Assembly (NCBI GenBank): GCA_020248985.1
Contig: JADCGL010000030.1
Location: 1-64,000 of the forward strand
Length of the DNA stretch: 64,000 nt
DNA from: Telmatospirillum sp.
Lineage (GTDB): Bacteria; Pseudomonadota; Alphaproteobacteria; CACIAM-22H2
Direction: 5' to 3'
The translations under genes were made by a program, and so were the position numbers. Positions 11,125 to 20,300 of this stretch are shown here, piece by piece. The notes under the pieces were generated by a model, which searched no databases, had not been told where the DNA came from, and saw nothing but the letters and a program-made list of their open reading frames with translations. Positions within the stretch are counted from its first letter, which is position 1; every line of letters starts with the position of its first letter.

Positions 11125-12375
11125 TCAGCGGCCGGGCGGCGCGGCGGGCGTCATCGCGCGCAGAAGGGCATCGACATGCCAGCCTTGGAACATGCGAATG
11201 CCGACCGCCTGGCCGAGTTCGAAGGCCATCGGCGTTTCGCAGCGCCCCATGATGATGCGGTTGATGTCGGCTTCGGCCAGCATGGCGGCGAGCCCCTTCA
11301 TGCGCCAGTCTTCGGCGTGGTCCTTGTAGAAGAACATTTTGACGAGGTCGGCGCGCAGTTCGGCGCGCCGGAAGAAGGTCAGCGTGTCCGGCGTGAGGCC
11401 GTCGAGCAGCGTGCGGAAGCCGGATTTCTGCAGCGTGTCGAGAGCGCGATTGTAGCCCTCGAAATCGGCGAACACGTCGTGGCGCGGAATTTCGACGATG
11501 ATGCTGCCTTTGGGAATGAAATTGGCGATGCGCTGGTCGAATTCGCGGAACCGGTCCGACAGGATCGTTTCGACATTGAGATTGATCGAGATGTTGCCCG
11601 CAGCCTTCGTCAAGAAACCTTCGGCAAGGGCGCGCAGCATGCGCTGGTCGAAACTGCGCGTCAGGATCTGAAACAAGCCGCGCTGGCCACGCATATTGAT
11701 ACGCGGCACGATCATGTTGCGCAGATCGTTGACCGAAAAATGGTACTCGCGGAAAATCGGGCGCAGCTGGTTGGCCGTCAGCGCGATCGCGACGGGCTGG
11801 TTGCGCACGAGCGACTTCACGTCTGTCTTGGCGATGAGTTCGTCGAAATTGCTCAGGATCGCCGGCGTGAAAGCCTGAAAGCTCGGGCCAATACCGCCCT
11901 GCTGAGCCGCGCCGGCCGCACGCTGGGCCGCGCGCTGGCGCTGCTCCTGCTGGCTCTTCTGGTCTTCGAGCGCGCGCTTGGCGTAGTCGTAGAAGTCGTT
12001 GAACTGCGTCTCGAAGCTGAACCAAGTGCAGGCTTCTTCGATGTTCTCGTCCGGCATGCCGGTCGCGACGGAATGGCGGCGCAGCAGATCGTCGAGTTCG
12101 GTGACGATGTTCTCGAATTGCTGCGGATTGTCGACGCGGAACACGAAGACGATGTCGAAATTGGCCTGCGAATAGACCGTGCCTTCCGCGCGCTGGACCA
12201 TTTCGCGGATCGCATGGAAGATCACATAGAAGTTTTCGCGCCGACGATTGAACCATGCTTGGCGCTGCATCGAAATGACGACCGCCATGCGCGGCACGGT
12301 GTTTCCCGTCCGCTTGATGCGGTCGAGATCGGAAAGGAGCGTTTCCTCGTCGGTGCGTTGATTGACTGTGTCCAT
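11125..12375 (-). CDS. Degenerate GGDEF/EAL-like protein, probably catalytically inactive
   Basis: The 416 residues have an N-terminal half (about 25-105, with FYVIFHAIREMV and ANFDIVFVFRVD) that recalls an eroded GGDEF fold. A linker rich in Gln/Ala follows (near 140-165). The C-terminal half (about 190-400) keeps the EAL-domain skeleton: NISINLNVETILSDRF, SIIVEIPRHDVFADF, a GFRTLLDGL segment, DLVKMFFYKD and, at the end, ELGQAVGIRMFQGWHVD. The signature EAL Glu and most metal ligands are not recognisable, so I expect a binding or scaffolding role rather than c-di-GMP hydrolysis. The ATG has AGGAAGG 4 bases upstream and a sigma70-like promoter at 12399-12427. It is the first gene of a probable two-gene operon. 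Confidence 0.7.
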   Translation of the reverse strand: MDTVNQRTDEETLLSDLDRIKRTGNTVPRMAVVISMQRQAWFNRRRENFYVIFHAIREMVQRAEGTVYSQANFDIVFVFRVDNPQQFENIVTELDDLLRRHSVATGMPDENIEEACTWFSFETQFNDFYDYAKRALEDQKSQQEQRQRAAQRAAGAAQQGGIGPSFQAFTPAILSNFDELIAKTDVKSLVRNQPVAIALTANQLRPIFREYHFSVNDLRNMIVPRINMRGQRGLFQILTRSFDQRMLRALAEGFLTKAAGNISINLNVETILSDRFREFDQRIANFIPKGSIIVEIPRHDVFADFEGYNRALDTLQKSGFRTLLDGLTPDTLTFFRRAELRADLVKMFFYKDHAEDWRMKGLAAMLAEADINRIIMGRCETPMAFELGQAVGIRMFQGWHVDALLRAMTPAAPPGR

Positions 12376-12398
12376 TCGCCTTCCTATTACCGAATCGG

Positions 12399-12427
12399 AT
12401 TCTAAACACGCAAATCATGTTTTGTAA
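12399..12427 (-). promoter_or_regulatory. Sigma70-like promoter of the EAL-like/PLP-enzyme operon
   Basis: Read on the minus strand, TTACAA (12422-12427) and TAGAAT (12399-12404) are separated by exactly 17 bases. The predicted transcript starts near 12392, giving a leader of about 17 bases that contains the AGGAAGG ribosome site of the EAL-like gene. The prediction rests on sequence only. Confidence 0.5.
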
Positions 12428-12499
12428 TGGGAATTTGCGGTGCCAGCGGGCCGAATTCGCTACAATACCAAACAGTTGTACCGCAGAGGGAGTGAACGG

Positions 12500-13480
12500 A
12501 TGGAGTACGTGCGCCTTGGCCGCAGTGGCCTCAAAGTTTCGCGCCTTTGTCTTGGAACCATGACCTACGGGACGCCAAGCTGGCGGCCCTGGGTTCTGGA
12601 CGAGGCGGCCAGCGTGCCGTTCTTCCGCAAGGCGGTCGAGGCGGGAGTCAATTTCTTCGACACGGCAGATGTCTATTCGCTGGGCGTGAGCGAGGAGGTG
12701 GTCGGCCGGTGCTTGGCCCCGCTGCTGCCGCGCGACCAGATGGTGCTTGCGACCAAGGTCTACAACGCGATGGGGGCCGGCCCGAACGACCACGGCCTGT
12801 CGCGCAAACACATCCTGGCGTCGATCGACGGCTCTTTGCGCCGCCTCAAGACCGACCATGTCGATCTCTACCAGATTCATCGCTTCGACGCCGAAACGCC
12901 GATCGAAGAAACGATGGACGCGCTCGACGCGGTCGTGCGCGCGGGCAAAGCGCGCTATATCGGCGCTTCGTCGATGTGGGCGTGGCAGTTCGGCAAGGCG
13001 CTCGCGGTCAGCGAGCGCTACGGCTACGCCAAATTCGTGTCGATGCAGAACCAGTACAATCTCGTCTATCGCGAGGAAGAGCGGGAGATGCTGCCGCTGT
13101 GCCGGGAAGAGGGCATCGGCGTCATCCCGTGGAGCCCGCTCGCACGCGGTTTCCTCGCCGGCAATCGCCACAAGCAGGGTTACGGCGAAACGCCGCGCGC
13201 CAAGACCGACGACATCGCGCATCGCTACTATTTCCAGGACGACGATTTTGCGGTCGTGGCGGCGGTCGAAGCGGTCGCGGCCAAGCGCGGCGTCAAACCC
13301 GCGCAGATCGCGCTCGCCTGGCTGCTCGCCAAGCCAGGCGTCACCGCACCGATCGTGGGAGCTTCGAAGCTCGAACAGCTCGACGACGCGTTGGGCGCCC
13401 TCAAAATCGCACTGACCGCCGACGAGATCGCAGCGCTCGAAGCGCCCTACCGGCCGCACGCAGTGCAGGACCACCGCTAG
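12500..13480 (+). CDS. Aldo/keto reductase
   Basis: This 326-residue TIM-barrel NADPH-dependent reductase begins MEYVRLGRSGLKVSRLCLGT. It has the AKR signature FFDTADVYSLG with the catalytic Asp and Tyr (near 53-58), the catalytic Lys in VLATKVYNA and the His in YQIHRFD. The C-terminal cofactor loop is IVGASKLEQL. Length and order are normal for the YajO/Tas-like AKR group; the carbonyl substrate is unknown. The ATG at 12500 is preceded by GAGGGAG. The upstream region contains TACAAT at 12461-12466 as a possible -10, without a convincing -35. Its TAG shares a CTAG with the stop of the convergent amidohydrolase. Confidence 0.9.
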   Translation: MEYVRLGRSGLKVSRLCLGTMTYGTPSWRPWVLDEAASVPFFRKAVEAGVNFFDTADVYSLGVSEEVVGRCLAPLLPRDQMVLATKVYNAMGAGPNDHGLSRKHILASIDGSLRRLKTDHVDLYQIHRFDAETPIEETMDALDAVVRAGKARYIGASSMWAWQFGKALAVSERYGYAKFVSMQNQYNLVYREEEREMLPLCREEGIGVIPWSPLARGFLAGNRHKQGYGETPRAKTDDIAHRYYFQDDDFAVVAAVEAVAAKRGVKPAQIALAWLLAKPGVTAPIVGASKLEQLDDALGALKIALTADEIAALEAPYRPHAVQDHR

Positions 13481-15003
13481 AAGCGGATTGGGGCCTCTGT
13501 CGCGAGGCGACGGTTCGCATCGAGCAGCGGGCCGATCGCCGGCCGCTGGCGTGCGGCAAGCGCCGCAAAGTCGCGATCGACGACCTGCATGATATCGGCA
13601 AGTTCGGCGCGGAACGCCGCCTCGTCGATGCGCAAGTTGTGCCCGCCCGCCACGACGATTTCGCCGTCGACCAGAACCGTGTCGACGCCGCGCCCGGTCT
13701 CGCAATAGACGAGCTGGCGTACCGCACTGTTGAAAGGCTGGTAGGCGAGATCCGCAAGATCGACGAGCACCAGATCGGCCGCCATGCCAGGCTTTATGGC
13801 GCCGATACGATCGCCGAGACCGACCGCACGCGCACCGCCCGTGGTCGCCGCCGCCAAAGCTTCGGCTGCACCGATGCCGCTCGGCTCTGCGCCCGCACCG
13901 GCGGCCAGCAGCGCGTACATCTTCATCGCCTGGAACATGTTCTGGGTGTCGCTGCAGCTGCAATTGTCGCAACCAAGCGCCAGCCGAACGCCCGCTTGGC
14001 TGAAAGCGAGCAGCGGGGCGATGCCGTTTTTGAGTTTGAGATTGGCAAGCGGGTTGTGCACAAGCGTTGCCTGCGCAGCCGCAATCGCTTCGATCTCGTC
14101 TTGCGCAAGATAGACGCCGTGCGCCAAAGCCGTGCGCGGGCCCAAGAGACCGAGTTCGACCATGTAGCGCACGAGCGATCCGCCAAACTCGGGATAGGAA
14201 GCACGCGCTTTGGCGAGCTGTGCGCGGGTTTCGTAGACATGCGTAAAGAACGGCAATTCGTGGCGCTCTGCGAGATCGCCCAACCCCTCGAGAAGCGGGC
14301 GCGTGCAGCGCTGCGGACCCGAGGCGCTGAGCGTCCAATGCAGGCGCGAAGGCAGCGGCCGCAAGCGCTTGATCTGCGCTTCGACGAAAGCAAGATCGCG
14401 CCTTGCGTCGCCCGGTGCCCCGTCGACCAACGCACGTACATCGGCAGGCAGATCGCCTGCCAAGAAGGGCGCGATGTCGAGCGCGGCTACGTCGCGCAGT
14501 GCGATCGAGAACACCACGCGAATGCCGACATCGGCATAGGCGGCAAGGATCGTGTCGAGGGTTTCTTCGTCCTGCGGTACGAGCGAATTCATGTCCTGCA
14601 CGGCTGTGATGCCGTGGCGCAGACATTCGAGAGCACCCAGGATCGTGCGTGCGCGCAGCTCGGCCCGGCTGCGCTTGCCCCAATAGGCGGGCTGCGAATG
14701 CAAGGCCCATACGTCGAATGGCATGTCTTCGAACCGGCCTTTGGCCAGCACATCGTAGGAATGGTAGTGCGCGTTGACGAGACCGGGCAGCATCAGCTTG
14801 CCGTGCGCCTCGACGACACGAAGGTCGGGTCGCTTCTGCAGAGCCGCAACCGCGTCCGACGGCGGCCCTTGCGGATCGAGGACGGCAAGGATGCAGCCGT
14901 CCTCGATGGCCACGTCCCGCACAGGCGGGCGGTCGCGGTCGCCGTTCGGATCGTAAACGCGCGCGCCACGGATCAGGAGCGGCGGTCGGTGCAGGGGCGG
15001 CAT
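13477..15003 (-). CDS. Amidohydrolase (ATZ/TRZ cytosine-deaminase-like superfamily)
   Basis: This is a 508-residue metal-dependent hydrolase. It has an N-terminal beta sandwich (LLIRGARVYDPNGDR), the metal motif HYH at 79-81 in GLVNAHYHSYD, further ligand candidates in FFTHVYETR and LAHGVYL, and the Asp in LGCDNCSCSD. The C-terminal beta segment is PGMAADLVLVDL. Such enzymes deaminate or dechlorinate N-heterocycles. The start is the ATG next to RPPLLIRG; the frame stays open upstream but without homology. The gene is divergent from two nucleoside-deaminase-like genes 101 bases away, which suggests a shared degradative role. The stop overlaps that of the aldo/keto reductase. Confidence 0.88.
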   Translation of the reverse strand: MPPLHRPPLLIRGARVYDPNGDRDRPPVRDVAIEDGCILAVLDPQGPPSDAVAALQKRPDLRVVEAHGKLMLPGLVNAHYHSYDVLAKGRFEDMPFDVWALHSQPAYWGKRSRAELRARTILGALECLRHGITAVQDMNSLVPQDEETLDTILAAYADVGIRVVFSIALRDVAALDIAPFLAGDLPADVRALVDGAPGDARRDLAFVEAQIKRLRPLPSRLHWTLSASGPQRCTRPLLEGLGDLAERHELPFFTHVYETRAQLAKARASYPEFGGSLVRYMVELGLLGPRTALAHGVYLAQDEIEAIAAAQATLVHNPLANLKLKNGIAPLLAFSQAGVRLALGCDNCSCSDTQNMFQAMKMYALLAAGAGAEPSGIGAAEALAAATTGGARAVGLGDRIGAIKPGMAADLVLVDLADLAYQPFNSAVRQLVYCETGRGVDTVLVDGEIVVAGGHNLRIDEAAFRAELADIMQVVDRDFAALAARQRPAIGPLLDANRRLATEAPIRF

Positions 15004-15104
15004 GGCCGGTTCGATTCCTCGCAGAAGATCGCAGCGGCAAATTGTGCGCCGCCGCCGCATCCTTCTGCAAGCGTGGCGCGAACATTGCTTGTCTCGCGGG
15101 CCAC

Positions 15105-15587
15105 ATGCAGCCCGACGACGAAAACTTTCTGCGCCAGACATTCGCCCTTGCGCGCGCCGCGCGGGCGGCGGGGCATCGTCCTTTCGGCGCCGTCGTGGCC
15201 GATGCCGCCGGCATCGTCGCCGAGGCGGGCAGCACGCAGACAGCAAACGGCGATCCGACCGCGCATGCCGAAATGAACGCGCTGCGCCGTGCCATGGCCG
15301 TCGTTCCGCGCGCACGGCTCGAAGGTGCAACGCTCTATGCCTCCAACGAGCCCTGCGCGATGTGTGCCGCCGCCGCGTTTTATGCCGGCGTGGCGCGCAT
15401 CGTGTTCGGGTTTCCGGAGGAAAAGCTGCGTCCGCTGCGCAATCGCACGGCCGCAGGTGCCGGCATCGGCCTGTCTTGCCGAGCGGTGCTCGCACGCCCG
15501 GCGCGCAAGGTCGAGGTCGTGGGACCGTGTCTGGAAGACGAGGCAGCTTTGTTGCACGACGGCTATTGGTCCGAGGCGACCGCATGA
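15105..15587 (+). CDS. Nucleoside/cytidine-type deaminase, copy A
   Basis: This 160-residue zinc deaminase of the CDA superfamily has HAE at 54-56 (His ligand and catalytic Glu) and PCAMC at 83-87 (two Cys ligands), within the usual spacing. Substrate candidates include guanine, cytosine or other amino-heterocycles; the sequence does not decide. The ATG at 15105 is preferred over an upstream in-frame start because the homologous core begins there (DENFLRQTFALARAA). The 3' end overlaps the next gene by an ATGA. It resembles copy B in length and motifs, so the pair looks like an old tandem duplication. Confidence 0.87.
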   Translation: MQPDDENFLRQTFALARAARAAGHRPFGAVVADAAGIVAEAGSTQTANGDPTAHAEMNALRRAMAVVPRARLEGATLYASNEPCAMCAAAAFYAGVARIVFGFPEEKLRPLRNRTAAGAGIGLSCRAVLARPARKVEVVGPCLEDEAALLHDGYWSEATA

Positions 15588-16081
15588 GCCGCACGACCGA
15601 CGATCGCGATCTGGCGTTGCTGCGTCAAGCGATTGCGGTCTCGGCCGCTGCGGCAGCATCCGGCGAATTGCCGTTCGGTGCCGTGATCGCGGCACGCGAC
15701 GGTACGATCCTCGCGCGTGCGACAAGCACCGAGATCAGCACGGGCGATTGGACCTGCCATGCCGAGACGAATGCGGTGCGCGACGCAAGCCCGCGCATCG
15801 ACCGGCGCACTCTGGCGCAGGCGACGATCTATGCCTCGGCCGAGCCTTGTGCGATGTGTGCCAGCGCGATCTTCTACAGCGGCATTCGCCGTATCGTTTA
15901 CGGCTTCGGCGAGACCAAGCTGCGGCAGATGCTGGCGACGCGCGCGGAGACGACCGGGCTCGGCTTTTCGTGCCGCGAAGTGCTGGCCCATGCCGCCGCC
16001 CCGATGGACATCCACGGTCCATGCCTCGAGGCCGAAGCCGCCGCAGTGCAGGCGCGCTACTGGAACGCGACGTCGCGATAG
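15584..16081 (+). CDS. Nucleoside/cytidine-type deaminase, copy B
   Basis: The 165-residue paralogue of the preceding gene has HAE at 59-61 and PCAMC at 88-92, so all zinc ligands and the proton-shuttle Glu are present. The pair share LPFGAVIA/RPFGAVVA, a YAS.EPCAMCA core and a C-terminal GPCLE.EAA motif, but are clearly diverged, suggesting different substrates or a heteromer. The ATG overlaps the TGA of copy A. Its 3' end overlaps the convergent FAD monooxygenase by 25 bases. Confidence 0.87.
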   Translation: MSRTTDDRDLALLRQAIAVSAAAAASGELPFGAVIAARDGTILARATSTEISTGDWTCHAETNAVRDASPRIDRRTLAQATIYASAEPCAMCASAIFYSGIRRIVYGFGETKLRQMLATRAETTGLGFSCREVLAHAAAPMDIHGPCLEAEAAAVQARYWNATSR

Positions 16082-17262
16082 AGCTGAGACAGGCGTGCCA
16101 GAAACTCGGGTTGCGTCTTCCAGCGCGTGCCTTCGACCGGATCGGACCCGGCCAGCATCGTATCGGATGCTTGGCGCGAAAACGCCATGCAGCTGCGCAC
16201 CCGCGCCGTGCGCAAAGCCGCGATCTCTTCGGGAACCTCGACGAGCGGGCGTGCGTCGCGCAGGGCTGCGAGAATTGCGTGGGCAGTTGCGCAGGCATCT
16301 TCGACCGCTTGCGTGGCCCCTTGGCCCAAGGTCGGCACCATCGGATGGGCGGCATCGCCGAGTGCCAGCACGCGGCGCGAAGGATGCGCATAGACAAGCT
16401 CGCCTTCCTGCAGGCGTGCCCAATGGATGCGGTCGGTGTTGCGCACGATATGATCGACCATGAACGCAACGCTCGGGCACAGCGTGCCGCTCGGCGGCGT
16501 ATAGAGCGCGCGCAGAAAATCGGGCTGCTTGAGATCGTCGGTGAGCTTGGCATCGATGCCAAGCGGAAACGAACCCGAGCCGTAGACCGCATTGCCTGGC
16601 ACTTGGAACGCCAAAATCCGATTGGGTCCGTTGAACCACTGGCCGTAATCGCCGATAGGGCAGGAAGCGGGATCGGCAATGCCGTCGATCAGCACGCGGA
16701 ACGTCGCCGCCCCCACGTACGTCGTGGCCATTGGGCCAAATAGCTCGTCGCGCAGCGGCGAAAATCGACCCTCGGCGACCACCAGCAGATCGACATCGTC
16801 GTGCGCGGTTTCGGCGCCGCTCTGCGCGTCGACAACCCGCAGCGCAACGCCGTCTTCGTGCGGCACGGCCGTCGCGATGCTGCGGCGATAGCGGATCGTG
16901 GCGGCCGCATGGGCGCGCAGAATACGGTAGAGTTGCGACCAGCGAATGCGAATGCCCGGATTGTCGGCCACGCTTGCGAGGTCGAGATCCATGAGATTCG
17001 TCCCGTCGACGAGTGCGACGGTCCAGCGCGCCCACGTAAAGCTCTCGGCGCGGATGGTACGCTCGAGATCGGGGCAAGCCTTCGCCAGTGCCTTCAGCGC
17101 ATTCGGCCCGACATTGAGGCCGGTGCCCGATTGCGAATGGTCGTCTTCGCCGACACGCTCGTAGACTGCGACATCAAGACCCGGGCAATCCTTCAGCAGG
17201 CCGGCCAGCAACGCGCCTGCAACGCCGGCCCCTGCAATCGCAATACGCGGTCGGCGCTTCAT
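16057..17262 (-). CDS. FAD-dependent aromatic-ring-hydroxylase-type monooxygenase
   Basis: This 401-residue flavoprotein monooxygenase (PHBH/salicylate-hydroxylase group) has the dinucleotide-binding GAGVAG at 11-16, a DVAVYER strand end and the second FAD motif GDAAHPMVP at 302-310 followed by GQGATQAVEDA. It would insert oxygen into an aromatic or heteroaromatic substrate using NAD(P)H. The start at 17262 (MKRRPRIAIAGAG) is set by the Rossmann strand; the frame is open upstream without homology. It is convergent with the two deaminases and may act with them and the amidohydrolase on an N-heterocycle. Confidence 0.88.
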   Translation of the reverse strand: MKRRPRIAIAGAGVAGALLAGLLKDCPGLDVAVYERVGEDDHSQSGTGLNVGPNALKALAKACPDLERTIRAESFTWARWTVALVDGTNLMDLDLASVADNPGIRIRWSQLYRILRAHAAATIRYRRSIATAVPHEDGVALRVVDAQSGAETAHDDVDLLVVAEGRFSPLRDELFGPMATTYVGAATFRVLIDGIADPASCPIGDYGQWFNGPNRILAFQVPGNAVYGSGSFPLGIDAKLTDDLKQPDFLRALYTPPSGTLCPSVAFMVDHIVRNTDRIHWARLQEGELVYAHPSRRVLALGDAAHPMVPTLGQGATQAVEDACATAHAILAALRDARPLVEVPEEIAALRTARVRSCMAFSRQASDTMLAGSDPVEGTRWKTQPEFLARLSQLYRDVAFQ

Positions 17263-17344
17263 CTGGATTCCTGGCGACGGCATGAAACGAACATCTCGGT
17301 GCTGCAAAGCAAAGCCCGTGCCGGGTGCGGCGAAGGGAAGGGGG

Positions 17345-17372
17345 TGGACGGCACAGGAAAGGGCGCTAGAAT
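17345..17372 (+). promoter_or_regulatory. Sigma70-like promoter close to the start of the CheB/CheR fusion
   Basis: TGGACG (17345-17350) and TAGAAT (17367-17372) are 16 bases apart. Transcription would start near 17379, only about 3 bases before the ATG at 17382, and no ribosome site is seen. The mRNA may therefore be leaderless or nearly so. Confidence 0.4.
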
Positions 17373-17381
17373 ACCGCCCCA

Positions 17382-20300
17382 ATGAGCGACAACGCCAAGC
17401 CAGCTGAGAGTGAAACGCCGCGCGCCTATGTGGCGATCGGGGCATCAGCCGGCGGTTTGGAAGCTTTGCGCGCCCTGATCGGCAATCTGCCCAGCGACAC
17501 CGGCTTTGCCGTCGTCGTGGCCCAGCATCTGGCGCCCCAGCATGCGAGCATGCTGGCCGCCTTGCTTTCGCGCGAGAGCCGCGTGCCGATCGAAGAGGCG
17601 CGCGACGGGGTACGGCTTGCCGCCAATCGCATCTACATCACGCCGCCCAATTGCGACATCTCGGTGCGCGGCAACGCGATCGCGCTGCAGCGCCCGCATG
17701 CCGACCGCGGCCCGAAACCGTCGGTCAACGTGCTATTCGAAAGCATCGCCAAAGCCTACGGTCCGCGCGCGATCGCGATCGTGCTGTCGGGCACGGGCAC
17801 CGACGGCGCGGCGGGCATTCGCGCCGTCAAAGCCGCCGGCGGGCTTGCGATCGTCCAGAACGAAGAGAGTGCCAAATACAACGGCATGCCGCAGGCGGCG
17901 ATCGACACGGGCGTGATCGACGTGATCCTGCCGCCCGATGCGATCGGCGCGCAGCTCTCCAAAATCGCGGACGCCCCGCGCGATTTCGCGCCGCCAGCCC
18001 CGCCGGTTGTGCAGTTGTCGGACATCGACGAGATTTTCTCGCTGCTCAACGAACGGCACGGCATCGACCTCAAAAACTACAAACCCGGCACGGTGCAGCG
18101 ACGCGTGGAATCGCGCATGGCCGCCGCGCGCATGGCCGACACGGCGGCGTTCCTCGCCCTGCTGCGCGCCAATCCCAACGAGCTCGACCGGCTTGCGCAA
18201 GCGATCATGATTCCGGTCACGTCGTTCTTCCGCGATCCCGAAGTATTCGACGCGTTTTCGACTGCCCTCGACGCGCTTTTGGCCGGCGGCGACCGCACAG
18301 CCCCTTTGCGCGTCTGGATCCCTGGCTGTTCGACCGGCGAGGAGGCCTATTCGATCGCAATCTCGATCGTCGAAGCGCTCGAACGCGCCAAGACGTCGCG
18401 CAAAGTGCAGATTTTCGCGACCGACATCGACGAGGAAGCGATCGCCGTGGGGCGGCGCGGCATCTATCCGTACGACGCGCTCGCGACCGTCGATCCGCAT
18501 CTGGTGCAGAAATACTTCGTCGATACGGGCGAGGCCTACCAGGTAGCCAAAGAGGTGCGCGAACGCCTCGTCTTCGCCAAGCACAATCTGCTGCGCCAGC
18601 CGCCGTTCCTGCGCATCGACATCGTGTCGTGCCGCAATCTGCTGATCTATTTCAAGGCCGAGGTCAACGCGCAGCTGATTGCGCTGTTCCATCGAGCGCT
18701 GCGCGTGAACGGACTGCTGCTGCTCGGCAAATCCGAAACGCTGGGCGCCCACTCCGACCTGTTCGAGCCCATCGACCGCAAGGCCAAATTGTCGCGCCGC
18801 CGCGACGTGCCGGCCGGCGCCGAACCCAATATCCGCAATCTCGTGCAGATCGGGGCTGCCTACCCGACGGCGCGCCCACGCGTGGAGATCCCGCCGCGCA
18901 TTTCGACCCAAACGCTGATCGAACGCGCGCTCGCCGAGGCATTCGCGCCCAAATCCGTTCTTGTGGACGAGAATCTCGCGCTGTTGCAAGCGCACGGCGA
19001 CGTCGCGCGCGTGCTGCAGATCACCGCGGGCAAACCCGACCTCACGCTCGCGGGACTCGTCACGCGCCAACTCGGCACGATGATCCGCATGCTCGTGCAC
19101 AAGGCGCGGCGCGAGAACATCGCGGTCGAAGCGACCGACATCGATCCGGAAACCGGCAAAGGCGTGCGCGTGGCCGTACGGCCCGTGCCGGTTCCCGGCG
19201 AAAATCTGCAGTACTACCTGGTGAGTTTCCTCGACACGGCATCGGCCCTTGCGGCCAACCTCGCAGCGCCCGAGCCGGGTGCCGAGCAGGTTGTGGTCGA
19301 AATCCGCCACGAGCTTGCGACCGCGCGCGAGCATCTGCAGACCGTGACCGAAGAGCTCGAAACCGCCAACGAAGAGCTGCAGTCGGCCAACGAGGAGCTG
19401 CAATCCGCCAACGAAGAGCTTCAATCCACCAACGAGGAGCTCGAAACCTCGAACGAAGAGCTGCAGTCCACCAACGAAGAACTGCAGACGATCAACGAAG
19501 AGCTCGAGCAGAAAAGCTCGGAGCTGCACGAGGCGAATACCGACCTCGTGAATATCCAGAACTCGATTGCGGCCCCGCTCGTCGTCGTGGACCGCGTGGG
19601 GCGCGTGCGGCGCTTCAACTCGGCGGCCGCATCCGCCTTCGGTCTCACGCAGGAGAACCTGGCCGACGGCGTGTCGCGCATCCGCCAGGCAACCGGCTTC
19701 GACGATCTCGTCGGCCGCATCGACAACGTGCTGCAGCGCGGCCGGGCGTTCGAGCGCCAAGTCGCGCTCGCCGACCGCGACTACCAGCTCAGCATCGTCG
19801 CCAATCGCGACGACAGCGAGGCGACGATCGGCGCTTTGCTGTTTTTCTACGAAAACACCGAAGCCGTGCGCTCGCAGCGCGTGCTCAAAGAGCAGGAAAC
19901 GGCCTTGCGTGCGCTTGCGGGCGCGCAGAGTGCGGCCCTCGACGGCGTTCCGGCGCATCTGGCGCTTGTCGATGCCGTCGGCCGCATCGTCGCGACCAAC
20001 AAAGCCTGGGACGATTTCGCGCGCCTCAACGGCCTTGTGGGGCAAAGCTTTGGGGCGGGGGCCAACTACATCGAAGTCTGCCGCAGCTCGACTGGCGACT
20101 GTGCGGAAGAAGCGCACGATGTGGCGAGCGGCCTGTCGCGCGTGCTGGCGGGCGAACTCGCCGAATTCAGCATAGAGTATCCGTGCCATTCGCCGGACCA
20201 GCAGCGCTGGTACCGCTGCACCTGCCGGCCCGTATGGCTCGACGGCGCGCGCGCAGCCGTGGTGAGCCACATCGACATTTCCGACCGCAAGCTCGCCGAA

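Noticed and set aside
12547-15276. 909-codon plus-strand open frame across aldo/keto reductase and amidohydrolase
   Set aside because: Wrong frame for the reductase and antisense to the amidohydrolase, both of which have strong motifs.
9482-15295. 1937-codon minus-strand open frame
   Set aside because: It runs antisense or out of frame through several well-supported genes (kinase, PLP enzyme, EAL-like gene, reductase, amidohydrolase) and its translation is Arg/Ala-rich without domains. It is a GC-rich shadow.
19350-19517. Regular 21-base repeats as a possible CRISPR or minisatellite
   Set aside because: Repeats are contiguous without spacers and encode coiled-coil heptads in the frame of the fusion protein.
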